A stretch of DNA of 8,857 bases from JALZDI01 sp965653225 (GTDB lineage: Bacteria; Actinomycetota; Actinomycetes; Propionibacteriales; Nocardioidaceae). The DNA is taken from NCBI GenBank assembly GCA_965653225.1, contig CBFGZI010000143.1, positions 1 to 8,857 of the forward strand, written 5' to 3'. Each line of letters begins with the position of its first letter. Position 1 is the stretch's first letter. Positions 1-6,429 of the stretch are shown piece by piece. A program made the translations under genes and the position numbers. The notes under the pieces are model-generated. The model made no database searches, had not been told where the DNA came from, and saw only the letters and a program-made list of their open reading frames with translations.

Positions 1-25
1 TCAGTGCAGCAGCTCAGTGCAGCAG
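1..25. repeat. 13-bp-period tandem duplication at the end of bkdC
   Basis: The 12-base word TCAGTGCAGCAG occurs at 1-12 and again at 14-25, with one C between them. Read on the minus strand, each copy spells the last codons of bkdC, Leu-Leu-His-stop. The first copy met by the ribosome (14-25) ends the gene, and the second lies immediately after the stop in another frame. It looks like a slippage duplication that left the protein end unchanged. Confidence 0.85.
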
Positions 26-1534
26 GGCGTTGGCGGGGTCCTCGACGATCGCGGCCACGTCGGCGAGGTACTGCGACCCCTGCTGACCGTCCACGATCCG
101 GTGGTCGAACGACAGCGCCAGCTGGGTGACCCAGCGCGGCTTCACCCGGCCCATGTGCACCCACGGCTGCTTGCGGATCGCACCCATGCACAGGATCGCC
201 GACTCGCCGGGGTTGATGATCGGCGTGCCGGCGTCGACCCCGAACACCCCGACGTTGGTGATGGTGAACGACCCGCCCTGCATGTCGCCCGGCGGGGTCT
301 TGCCCGCACGCGCGGTCGCGGTCAGCTCCCCGATCTCGCCGGCCAGCTCGCGCATCGACATCTGGTCGGCGTCCTTGATGTTGGGCACGACCAGTCCGCG
401 CGGCGTGGCCGCCGCGATGCCGAGGTTGACGTAGTGCTTGAGCACGATCTCCTGCGCGGCGTCGTCCCAGGTGGCGTTGACCTCCGGCGTACGCCGCATG
501 GCCAGGCACACCGCGCGCGCGACCACCAGCAGCGGCGAGACCTTCACGTCGCGGAAGTCGCGGTGCGCGCGCAGCCGGTCGGCGAACCGCATCGTGCGGG
601 TGGCGTCGACCGTGACCCACTCGGTCACGTGCGGGGCGGTGAACGCGCTGGACACCATCGCCTGCGCGGTCATCCTGCGGACGCCCTTGACCGGGACCCG
701 CGTCTCCCGCTCGCCGCGCAGCATCGGCGCCGGCGCCGGGACACCCTCGGGCTCCGCGGCCGCGGCCGGCGCCCCCGCGCCGGATGCGTACGACTGCACG
801 TCGTCGCGGGTGACGATGCCACCCTCGCCGGTTCCCGTGACCGCGGTCAGGTCGACGCCGAGGTCCTTGGCCAGCTTGCGTACCGGCGGCGTGGCCAGCA
901 CCCGAACGATGCCGTCCGAGCGCGCCGCGGGCTGCTCGGGCTGCGGCTGCGGCTCGGGCGCGGGCTCGGCCTCACCGGCCGACGGCTGCGCCTCCTCGAC
1001 CTCACCGGCCGGCGCCGGGGTCGTGTGCGGCTGGAAGGCCGCCTGAACGCCCGTCTGTGCGGCGGCAGCAGAGGCCGCGGCGGGTTCGGTCTGCTGCGAC
1101 TTGCGCGGCCGGCGCTTGCCGGTGGTGGCCCGCGGGCCCGGGCCGACCAGCGTCGGCTGCCGCTCCTCGCGAGGGGAGAGCTTCCCCTCGACACCGGGCT
1201 CGACACCGCCCTCGCCGGCTGCCTCGTCGGCCTCCCCCGCGACGGCCTCACCGACCTGCTCGGCCTGGGCCTCGGCCTGGGCCGCCGGGAGGTCGGTCGC
1301 CACCGCGATGATCGGTGTGCCGACCTCGACGGTGTCGCCCTCGCTGACCAGCAGCGACTCCACGGTCCCCGCCCAGGGGCATGGCAGCTCGACGAGCGAC
1401 TTGGCGGTCTCGATCTCGACGATGATGTCGTTGACCTTGACCGTGTCTCCTGGCTTGACCTTCCAGGAGACGACCTCGGCCTCGGTCAGTCCCTCACCGA
1501 CGTCGGGCAGCTTGAACTGCAGGGCATCAGACAT
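14..1534 (-). CDS. bkdC: Dihydrolipoamide acyltransferase, E2 of a branched-chain 2-oxoacid dehydrogenase complex
   Basis: The 506-residue E2 core enzyme moves the acyl group from lipoyl-lysine to CoA in a cytoplasmic 2-oxoacid dehydrogenase complex. An N-terminal lipoyl domain (about 1-80) carries the lipoylation lysine Lys45 in ETAKS, the form usual in actinobacterial BkdC. A long Ala/Pro/Glu-rich linker (about 84-210) with a basic patch GKRRPRK at 139-145 follows, then a peripheral-subunit-binding domain (about 213-249), a second short linker, and a catalytic domain (about 276-506) with the active-site motif DHRIVDG (His478, Asp482). There is only one lipoyl domain. An AGGAG ribosome-binding site (complement of 1544-1548) lies 9 nt before the ATG. 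It is the last gene of the bkdABC operon. The family is certain. A branched-chain rather than pyruvate substrate is inferred from family resemblance and from the separate E1 alpha and beta genes. Confidence 0.93.
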   Translation of the reverse strand: MSDALQFKLPDVGEGLTEAEVVSWKVKPGDTVKVNDIIVEIETAKSLVELPCPWAGTVESLLVSEGDTVEVGTPIIAVATDLPAAQAEAQAEQVGEAVAGEADEAAGEGGVEPGVEGKLSPREERQPTLVGPGPRATTGKRRPRKSQQTEPAAASAAAAQTGVQAAFQPHTTPAPAGEVEEAQPSAGEAEPAPEPQPQPEQPAARSDGIVRVLATPPVRKLAKDLGVDLTAVTGTGEGGIVTRDDVQSYASGAGAPAAAAEPEGVPAPAPMLRGERETRVPVKGVRRMTAQAMVSSAFTAPHVTEWVTVDATRTMRFADRLRAHRDFRDVKVSPLLVVARAVCLAMRRTPEVNATWDDAAQEIVLKHYVNLGIAAATPRGLVVPNIKDADQMSMRELAGEIGELTATARAGKTPPGDMQGGSFTITNVGVFGVDAGTPIINPGESAILCMGAIRKQPWVHMGRVKPRWVTQLALSFDHRIVDGQQGSQYLADVAAIVEDPANALLH

Positions 1535-1552
1535 GGAACGGGTCTCCTGGCG

Positions 1553-2536
1553 TCAGTAGGCGAGCGAGCGGTCGACGGCGTCGAGCACCCGGTCGAGGTC
1601 GGGGAGGTACTCCTCCTCCACGCGGCTCGGCGGGTACGGCGTGTCGAAGCCGCCGACCCGCCCCACCGGCGCCTCCAACGAGTAGAAGCAGTTCTCGGAG
1701 ATGCGTGACGCGATCTCCGAGCCCAGGCCCAGGTTCACCGGCGCCTCGTGCACCACGACTGCCCGGCCGGTCTTGCGCACCGACTCGTACACCGGCTCGA
1801 GGTCGAGCGGCGACAGCGAGCGCAGGTCGATGACCTCGAGCTGGCGGCCTTCGTCGGCGATGGCGTTGGCGCTCTCCATGCAGACCTTCACCATCGGCCC
1901 GTAGCCCAGGAGCGTGAGGTCGGTGCCCTCACGGACGACGCGCGACTTGAACAGCGGGTAGGCGTCCTCGGGCTTGACGGACTCGTCGACCTCGCCCTTC
2001 TCCCAGTAGCGTCGCTTGGGCTCGAGGAAGATGACCGGGTCGTCGCAGGCGATCGCCTGCTGGATCATGTGGTAGGAGTCGAGCGGGTTGGAGCACGAGA
2101 CGACCTTCAGCCCGGCGGTGTGGGAGAAGTACGCCTCGGGGCTCTCGCTGTGGTGCTCGACCGCGCCGATACCGCCGCCGAACGGGATGCGGATGACGAT
2201 CGGCATCGGGATCCGGCCGCCGCTGCGGAAGTGGATCTTCGCGACCTGGCTGACGATCTGGTCGAAGCCGGGGAACACGAAGCCGTCGAACTGGATCTCG
2301 CACACCGGGCGGTAGCCGCGCATGGCCAGACCGACCGCGGTGCCGATGATGCCGGACTCGGCCAGCGGGGTGTCGATGACGCGGTCCTCGCCGAAGTCCT
2401 TCTGCAGGCCGTCGGTGATGCGGAAGACGCCGCCGAGCTTGCCGACGTCCTCGCCCATGATGACGACCTTGGGGTCGGCCTCCATCGCCGCACGCAGGCC
2501 GCTGTTGAGGCCCTTTGCCAGGGTGATCGCTGCCAT
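1553..2536 (-). CDS. bkdB: 2-oxoacid dehydrogenase E1 component, beta subunit
   Basis: This 327-residue protein is the beta chain of the thiamine-diphosphate-dependent E1 decarboxylase, an alpha2beta2 enzyme that works with E2. It shows the family motifs GEDVG (28-32), DTPLAESG (55-62, with Glu60 matching the conserved glutamate that contacts the TPP aminopyrimidine), FGGGIGAVEHHSES (119-132) and a C-terminal transketolase-type domain containing HEAP. The reading frame is open far upstream inside bkdA, but conservation begins at MAAITLAKGL, so the ATG at 2536 is the start. That ATG shares its A with the bkdA stop (TGATG), and GAGGGAG (complement of 2544-2550) lies 7 nt before it, so translation is probably coupled to bkdA. 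Length is normal for the family and no key residue is missing. Confidence 0.95.
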   Translation of the reverse strand: MAAITLAKGLNSGLRAAMEADPKVVIMGEDVGKLGGVFRITDGLQKDFGEDRVIDTPLAESGIIGTAVGLAMRGYRPVCEIQFDGFVFPGFDQIVSQVAKIHFRSGGRIPMPIVIRIPFGGGIGAVEHHSESPEAYFSHTAGLKVVSCSNPLDSYHMIQQAIACDDPVIFLEPKRRYWEKGEVDESVKPEDAYPLFKSRVVREGTDLTLLGYGPMVKVCMESANAIADEGRQLEVIDLRSLSPLDLEPVYESVRKTGRAVVVHEAPVNLGLGSEIASRISENCFYSLEAPVGRVGGFDTPYPPSRVEEEYLPDLDRVLDAVDRSLAY

Positions 2537-3699
2537 CAGTGTGCTCCCTCGAACGAGGCCAGGTAGTCGGAGAACTGCTCGCGCTGGGTCACCAGCTCTG
2601 GCGTCTGCTCGGCGTACACGTGGTCGAAGATGTCCAGCGGCTTGGGGTCGGGCATCTCCAGGCAGCCACGGCGAAGGTGCTCGGCCACCTGGTCGGACTC
2701 GAGCTCGATGTCGGAGAAGAACGTGTCGTCGGCCGCACCGCTGCGCGCGAGATAGGCCTTGACCCGCGCGATCGGGTCCTTGAGCTTCCAGTGCTCGAGC
2801 TCCTCCGACACCCGGTAGCGCGTCGGGTCGTCGGTGGTGGTGTGCGCGCCCATCCGGTAGGTGAACGCCTCGATCAGCATCGGGCCGCTGCCCTCGCGGG
2901 CGTGCTTGAGCGCGGCCTTGGTGACGGCGTAGCAGGCGAGCACGTCGTTGCCGTCGACCCGAACGCCGGGGAAGCCGAAGCCGTTGGCGCGCTGGTAGAG
3001 GGGGATCCGGCTCTGCTTCTCGATCGGCTCCGAGATCGCCCACTGGTTGTTCTGGCAGAAGAACACCACCGGCGCGTTGAACACCGAGGCGAAGATGAAC
3101 GACTCGTTGACGTCGCCCTGGCTGGTGGCGCCGTCACCGAAGTACGCCACCACCGCCGCGTCGCGGTCGGCGTCACCGGTGCCCACGACGCCGTCGCGCT
3201 GCATGCCCATCGCGTAGCCGGTGGCGTGCAGCGTCTGCGCGCCGATCACGATCGTGTACAGCCCGAAGTTGTGCTCGGCGGGGTCCCAGCCGCCCTGGTC
3301 GACGCCGCGGAACAGGCCGAGCAGCCGCAGCGGGTCGACCCCGCGGGTCAGCGCCACGCCGTGCTCGCGGTAGGTCGGGAAGACGAAGTCCTGCGGCGCC
3401 GCGGCACGCCCGGACCCGACCTGCGCGGCCTCCTGGCCGAGCAGCGAGGCCCAGATCCCGAGCTCACCCTGCCGGCACAGCGCGGTGGCCTCGGTGTCGA
3501 TGCGGCGCGCCAGCACGAGGTCGCGGTAGAAGCCCTTGATCGCCTCGTCGTCGAGGTCGAAGGAGAACTCCGGGTGCTCGCGGCGCTCGCCCTCCGGGGT
3601 GAGCAGCTGGACGAGGTCGGTGCTGTCGGCCCCGGGGGACGGGCCGAAGACGGCGGTAAGCCCGGACGGTGACTCGGGGCTGGTGGAAGGGTCGGACAC
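2536..3699 (-). CDS. bkdA: 2-oxoacid dehydrogenase E1 component, alpha subunit
   Basis: This 387-residue protein is the alpha chain of the E1 decarboxylase, holding the TPP diphosphate/Mg site. The TPP motif runs from GDGATSQGD (188-196) to QNNQWA (216-221). RMGAHTTTDDPTRYR (282-296) corresponds to the E1 alpha loop that carries regulatory serines in mitochondrial enzymes. The first 45 residues are Ser/Pro-rich and probably flexible. The frame is open back to an ATG at 3774, but I choose the GTG at 3699 because GAGGAG (complement of 3705-3710) lies 5 nt before it, while the upstream ATGs at 3774 and 3753 have no such site. It is the first gene of the bkdABC operon and ends in a one-base overlap with bkdB. 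Branched-chain oxoacid specificity is inferred by resemblance to actinobacterial BkdA; pyruvate or aryl-oxoacid use is not excluded. Confidence 0.93.
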   Translation of the reverse strand: MSDPSTSPESPSGLTAVFGPSPGADSTDLVQLLTPEGERREHPEFSFDLDDEAIKGFYRDLVLARRIDTEATALCRQGELGIWASLLGQEAAQVGSGRAAAPQDFVFPTYREHGVALTRGVDPLRLLGLFRGVDQGGWDPAEHNFGLYTIVIGAQTLHATGYAMGMQRDGVVGTGDADRDAAVVAYFGDGATSQGDVNESFIFASVFNAPVVFFCQNNQWAISEPIEKQSRIPLYQRANGFGFPGVRVDGNDVLACYAVTKAALKHAREGSGPMLIEAFTYRMGAHTTTDDPTRYRVSEELEHWKLKDPIARVKAYLARSGAADDTFFSDIELESDQVAEHLRRGCLEMPDPKPLDIFDHVYAEQTPELVTQREQFSDYLASFEGAH

Positions 3700-3704
3700 A
3701 TGCA

Positions 3705-3710
3705 CTCCTC
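3705..3710 (-). promoter_or_regulatory. Ribosome-binding site that sets the bkdA start
   Basis: The minus strand reads GAGGAG here, 5 nt before the GTG at 3699. A GTG at 3705 in the same frame abuts it and is too close. The ATG at 3701 is out of frame with the E1 alpha protein and opens only a low-complexity shadow frame. Confidence 0.75.
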
Positions 3711-3723
3711 GGGTCTTGTCGCT

Positions 3724-3740
3724 GACCGGGATCGCCGGTC
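3724..3740. promoter_or_regulatory. Perfect 6-5-6 inverted repeat in the bkdA leader
   Basis: GACCGG (3724-3729) and CCGGTC (3735-3740) flank five bases. The dyad is centred about 33 nt upstream of the bkdA GTG and about 14 bases upstream of its ribosome-binding site. It could be an operator or a small hairpin in the mRNA leader. Its perfection in GC-rich DNA is suggestive only. Confidence 0.35.
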
Positions 3741-3800
3741 GCGTCAGAGCCATTGAGCCGCGCATCCGCAGCACCGAGGGTGTGGTGCGCGACCGCGTGG

Positions 3801-3827
3801 CACAGTCCTGTGACGGCAGCCACAGTC
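3801..3827. promoter_or_regulatory. CRP/GlxR-like operator candidate upstream of bkdABC
   Basis: Positions 3809-3824 read TGTGA, six bases, CCACA. This matches the CRP/GlxR consensus TGTGA-N6-TCACA at nine of ten specified positions. It overlaps a second dyad, CACAG-TC-CTGTG (3801-3812), and CACAGTC is repeated exactly at 3801-3807 and 3821-3827, 20 bp apart. The site sits at or just after the predicted transcription start of bkdA, a position that would favour repression. CRP-family control is inferred from the motif only. Confidence 0.4.
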
Positions 3828-3834
3828 GGGTCCA

Positions 3835-3865
3835 ACGGTAGCGGGGAACCGGTGACGACGGCCAA
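3835..3865 (-). promoter_or_regulatory. Possible bkdABC promoter
   Basis: On the minus strand TTGGCC (3865-3860) and TACCGT (3840-3835) form weak -35 and -10 elements with a long 19-nt spacer. TACCGT contains the only TA dinucleotide in the whole spacer between pat and bkdA, so it is the only TANNNT hexamer available there. A start near 3828 would give a leader of about 128 nt. Confidence 0.4.
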
Positions 3866-3876
3866 TCACCCCTGCG

Positions 3877-3896
3877 CCCGGCGCCGCGCGACCGGG
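3877..3896 (-). terminator. Weak hairpin just after pat
   Basis: CCCGG (3877-3881) and CCGGG (3892-3896) can pair around a 10-nt GC-rich loop immediately after the pat stop codon. There is no T-tract. It may be a weak terminator or mere GC-rich noise, and transcription from pat into bkdABC is not excluded. Confidence 0.25.
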
Positions 3897-3897
3897 G

Positions 3898-4980
3898 TCA
3901 GCGCGCGGTGCCCGCCCGCCACTCGGCGGCGACCTTGAGGAACACGTCGTTGGCCTCGGACTCGCCGATGGTCACGCGCACGCCGTCGCCGGCGAACGGC
4001 CGCACCATCACCCCCGCCGCCTCGCAGTCGGCCGCGAACTCGACGGTGTCGTCGCCGAGGTGCAGCCAGACGAAGTTGGCCTCGCTGGTGGGCACGTCCC
4101 ACCCCTGGCTGCGCAGCGCCTCCCACACCCGGGAGCGCTCCTCGACCAGCGCGTCGACACGCTCGAGCAGGGCCGGCTCCTGGTGCAGCGAGGCGACCGC
4201 GGCCTGCTGTGCGACGTGCGAGACCCCGAACGGCAGTGCGCACTTGCGGATCGCCTCGGCCACCGGCTGCGGTGCGATCGCGTAGCCCACGCGCAGCCCG
4301 GCCAGCCCGTACGCCTTGGAGAAGGTGCGCAGCAGGCAGACGTTGTCACGCCCCTGGAAGACCTCCATGCCGTCGACGACCTCGGGGTCGCGCACGAACT
4401 CGCGGTAGGCCTCGTCGACGACGACGAGCACGTGCTCGGGCACGCGGTCGACGAACGCCTGCAGCTCCGCGCCGCGCACCACCGGGCCGGTCGGGTTGTT
4501 CGGCGAGCACACGATCACCACCCGGGTGCGCTCGGTGATCGCGTCGGCCATCGCGTCGAGATCGTGGCGTGCGCCCGCGCCGAGCGGGACCTCGACGGCG
4601 GTGGCGCCGGTGACACCGACCGCGATCGGGTAGGCCTCGAACGACCGCCACGCGTACACGACCTCGTCGCCGGCGGCGCACATCGCCTGCAGCAGGTGGT
4701 AGAGCACCGCCACCGACCCGGTGCCGACGGCGAGCTGGTCGCTCGGCATGTCGAGGCGCTTCGACAGCGCGTCGTACAGCGCCACGCATCCCATGTCGGG
4801 GTAGCGGTTCATCGCGCCGGCGGCCTCGACCGCGGTCTCCACCACGCCGGGGAGCGGCGGGAAGGGGTTCTCGTTGCTGGACAGCTTGTAGGCGCGCAGA
4901 CCCTCGCGCGGCTCGGGGGGACGACCAGGCTTGTAGGTGGGGATGGCCTCGAGGGCTGAGCGGGTCCGCGGCTTGGTCAT
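3898..4980 (-). CDS. pat: Aromatic amino acid / histidinol-phosphate-type aminotransferase (fold-type I, PLP)
   Basis: This 360-residue PLP enzyme moves an amino group between an amino acid and a 2-oxoacid. The fold-type I pattern is complete: NRYPD (58-62), GTGSV (86-90), WRSFEAYP (111-118), SPNNPTG (159-165), DEAY (189-192, Asp189 to the pyridine nitrogen), TFSKAYGLAGLRVGY (219-233, Schiff-base Lys222) and Arg335 in RVT for the substrate carboxylate. The start, KLSSNENPF, and the WRSFEAYP stretch match the actinobacterial Pat group (M. tuberculosis Rv3772, earlier called HisC2) better than a histidine-operon HisC, and there are no his genes nearby. Its place next to bkdABC suggests it feeds oxoacids to, or draws them from, that complex. 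The ATG at 4980 has no ribosome-binding site but has TAGGCT 7 nt upstream, which fits a leaderless mRNA. True HisC activity is not excluded. Confidence 0.88.
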   Translation of the reverse strand: MTKPRTRSALEAIPTYKPGRPPEPREGLRAYKLSSNENPFPPLPGVVETAVEAAGAMNRYPDMGCVALYDALSKRLDMPSDQLAVGTGSVAVLYHLLQAMCAAGDEVVYAWRSFEAYPIAVGVTGATAVEVPLGAGARHDLDAMADAITERTRVVIVCSPNNPTGPVVRGAELQAFVDRVPEHVLVVVDEAYREFVRDPEVVDGMEVFQGRDNVCLLRTFSKAYGLAGLRVGYAIAPQPVAEAIRKCALPFGVSHVAQQAAVASLHQEPALLERVDALVEERSRVWEALRSQGWDVPTSEANFVWLHLGDDTVEFAADCEAAGVMVRPFAGDGVRVTIGESEANDVFLKVAAEWRAGTAR

Positions 4981-4987
4981 GGCGCCC

Positions 4988-4997
4988 AGCCTATTGT
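4988..4997. promoter_or_regulatory. Overlapping divergent -10 elements for pat and the P450
   Basis: The 23-bp spacer 4981-5003 contains TATTGT on the plus strand (4992-4997), 6 nt before the GTG at 5004, and TAGGCT on the minus strand (complement of 4988-4993), 7 nt before the ATG at 4980. They share the TA at 4992-4993. Both match the actinobacterial TANNNT -10 at the spacing where the start codon is the first base of the transcript. No good -35 is visible on either side, and any -35 would lie within the opposite gene. Confidence 0.6.
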
Positions 4998-5003
4998 GCG
5001 AGG

Positions 5004-6407
5004 GTGGTGCACCTGATGGCCCGCACGTCGAAACACCGGCTTCCCGGACCGCGCGGCAACCCGCTGCTCGGCAGCGCGCTGTCGCTGAAGACGGACCTGC
5101 TGCGGACCCTGTTGCGTGACCGCGAGAGGTACGGCGACCTGGTCTCCTACCCGGTCGGGCCGGTCGGCCGGCTGCGGCAGCACTTCGTGGTCGCGCACCA
5201 TCCCGACGACGTGCAGAAGGTGCTCACCAACACCGAGCGCACCCTGTCCAAGGACACGATCGGCTTCCGGGCGATGGCCGACCTGCTCGGCCGAGGCCTG
5301 CTCACCACCGAGGGCGACCAGTGGCGCCGGCAGCGCCGGATCGTTCAGCCGCTGTTCACGCCGCGCCGGGTGGAGGGCTATGCCGGGCTGATGGCCGCCG
5401 AGGCCGCCGCCATCGCCGAGGACGGGACCGGCGGCACGAGCGGCGCCGACGGCTCGCCCGAGCCCGTCGACCTGCATCTGCTGATGCTCCGCTACACGCT
5501 GCGCGTGGTCGGCCGGGCGCTGTTCGGCGACGCGATCGAGGACCTCGTGCCGGTGCTGCACGACCTCGTCCCGGCGGTCAGCGACGTGACGCTGCGCCGC
5601 ACGTTCCAGCTGCGACAGTCGCCGATGGACCAGCGCACTCCGCGCAACATCCGGCCCCGGCGGCTGCGTGCCCGGGAGTACGCCGTGGTCGACGAGATCC
5701 TCTCGCGCACGCCCGCGCGGGACGACGACGACTGCGACAACCTGGTCACCCGGCTGCGCGCCGCGCGCGACCCGGAGACCGGTGACGCGCTGTCGGAGGA
5801 GGAGATCCGCGACCAGGCGCTGATCTTCCTGATGGCCGGGCACGAGACCACCGCCGGCGCGCTGACGTCCACCCTGCACCTGCTCGGTCGCCACCAACGC
5901 GTCCAGGAGCGGGTCGCCGACGAGGTCGGCACGGTCCTCGGCGAACGAGCCGCCCCGAGCCCCGACGACCTGCCCAAGCTGCCGCTGACCCGCGCGGCGC
6001 TGCAGGAGGGCCTCCGGCTCTACCCCTCGGCCCACCTGACCGAGCGGTTGACGCTGCAGCCGATGACCCTGGCCGGGCGCGACCTGCCGGCCGGGACGAT
6101 CGTGGCCGTGTCCCCGTGGTCCACGCAGCGGCACCCGCGGTTCTGGCCCGACCCCGACGAGTTCGACCCCGACCGGTTCCTGGACGACGCGGCGGTGAAG
6201 GAACGGCCGCGCTACGCGTACTTCCCCTTCGGTGGCGGCCCGCGCGGCTGCGTCGGCGAGCACTTCGCGATGCTCGAGGCGCTCGTCCTGCTGACTGCGC
6301 TGCTGCGGCGCCACGAGGTGACGTCGATGAGCAGCAGCCTCGACATCGTGCCGATGATCACGCTGCGACCGACGGGTGCGGTGCCCGCGCTGCTCATCCC
6401 CCGCTGA
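5004..6407 (+). CDS. Cytochrome P450, E-class-like (CYP102/CYP110-like heme loop)
   Basis: This 467-residue heme monooxygenase has no membrane anchor and is probably cytosolic. It shows the N-terminal proline-rich hinge LPGPRGNP, the C-helix WRRQR (107-111), the I-helix oxygen-activation motif AGHETT (278-283), the K-helix ExxR (Glu335, Arg338) and the heme loop FPFGGGPRGCVG (407-418) with thiolate ligand Cys416. PRGCVG, rather than the HxCxG common in bacterial class I enzymes, places it with fatty-acid-hydroxylase-like P450s. Substrate is unknown and no ferredoxin or reductase gene is in the window, nor is a reductase domain fused. Start choice is open: GTG 5004 fits a leaderless transcript, GTG 5007 is adjacent, and ATG 5016 has a GAGGG 11 nt upstream. 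Conserved sequence begins after all three. Confidence 0.92.
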   Translation: MVHLMARTSKHRLPGPRGNPLLGSALSLKTDLLRTLLRDRERYGDLVSYPVGPVGRLRQHFVVAHHPDDVQKVLTNTERTLSKDTIGFRAMADLLGRGLLTTEGDQWRRQRRIVQPLFTPRRVEGYAGLMAAEAAAIAEDGTGGTSGADGSPEPVDLHLLMLRYTLRVVGRALFGDAIEDLVPVLHDLVPAVSDVTLRRTFQLRQSPMDQRTPRNIRPRRLRAREYAVVDEILSRTPARDDDDCDNLVTRLRAARDPETGDALSEEEIRDQALIFLMAGHETTAGALTSTLHLLGRHQRVQERVADEVGTVLGERAAPSPDDLPKLPLTRAALQEGLRLYPSAHLTERLTLQPMTLAGRDLPAGTIVAVSPWSTQRHPRFWPDPDEFDPDRFLDDAAVKERPRYAYFPFGGGPRGCVGEHFAMLEALVLLTALLRRHEVTSMSSSLDIVPMITLRPTGAVPALLIPR

Positions 6408-6416
6408 CCCGGTGGG

Positions 6417-6422
6417 TAGGGT
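6417..6422 (+). promoter_or_regulatory. Leaderless-type -10 element for the ATPase pair
   Basis: TAGGGT lies exactly 7 nt before the GTG at 6430, in the 22-nt gap after the P450. No ribosome-binding site precedes that GTG. This supports an independent leaderless start for the two ATPase genes even though they follow the P450 on the same strand. No clear -35 is seen. Confidence 0.55.
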
Positions 6423-6429
6423 CACAGAC

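Noticed and set aside
847..1251. Arg/Ser/Pro-rich 134-codon minus-strand frame inside bkdC
   Set aside because: It is the out-of-frame reading of the Ala/Pro/Glu linker of E2, and its composition follows from the GC-rich linker codons.
17..1708. 563-codon open frame on the plus strand opposite bkdC
   Set aside because: It is antisense to a clear E2 gene, is Arg/Leu/Gly-rich low-complexity sequence with no recognisable domain, and is the usual mirror frame of a GC-rich gene.
3700..3774. Upstream ATG starts (3774, 3753) for bkdA
   Set aside because: No ribosome-binding site precedes them, and the added residues are not part of the E1 alpha family. The GTG at 3699 has GAGGAG at good spacing.
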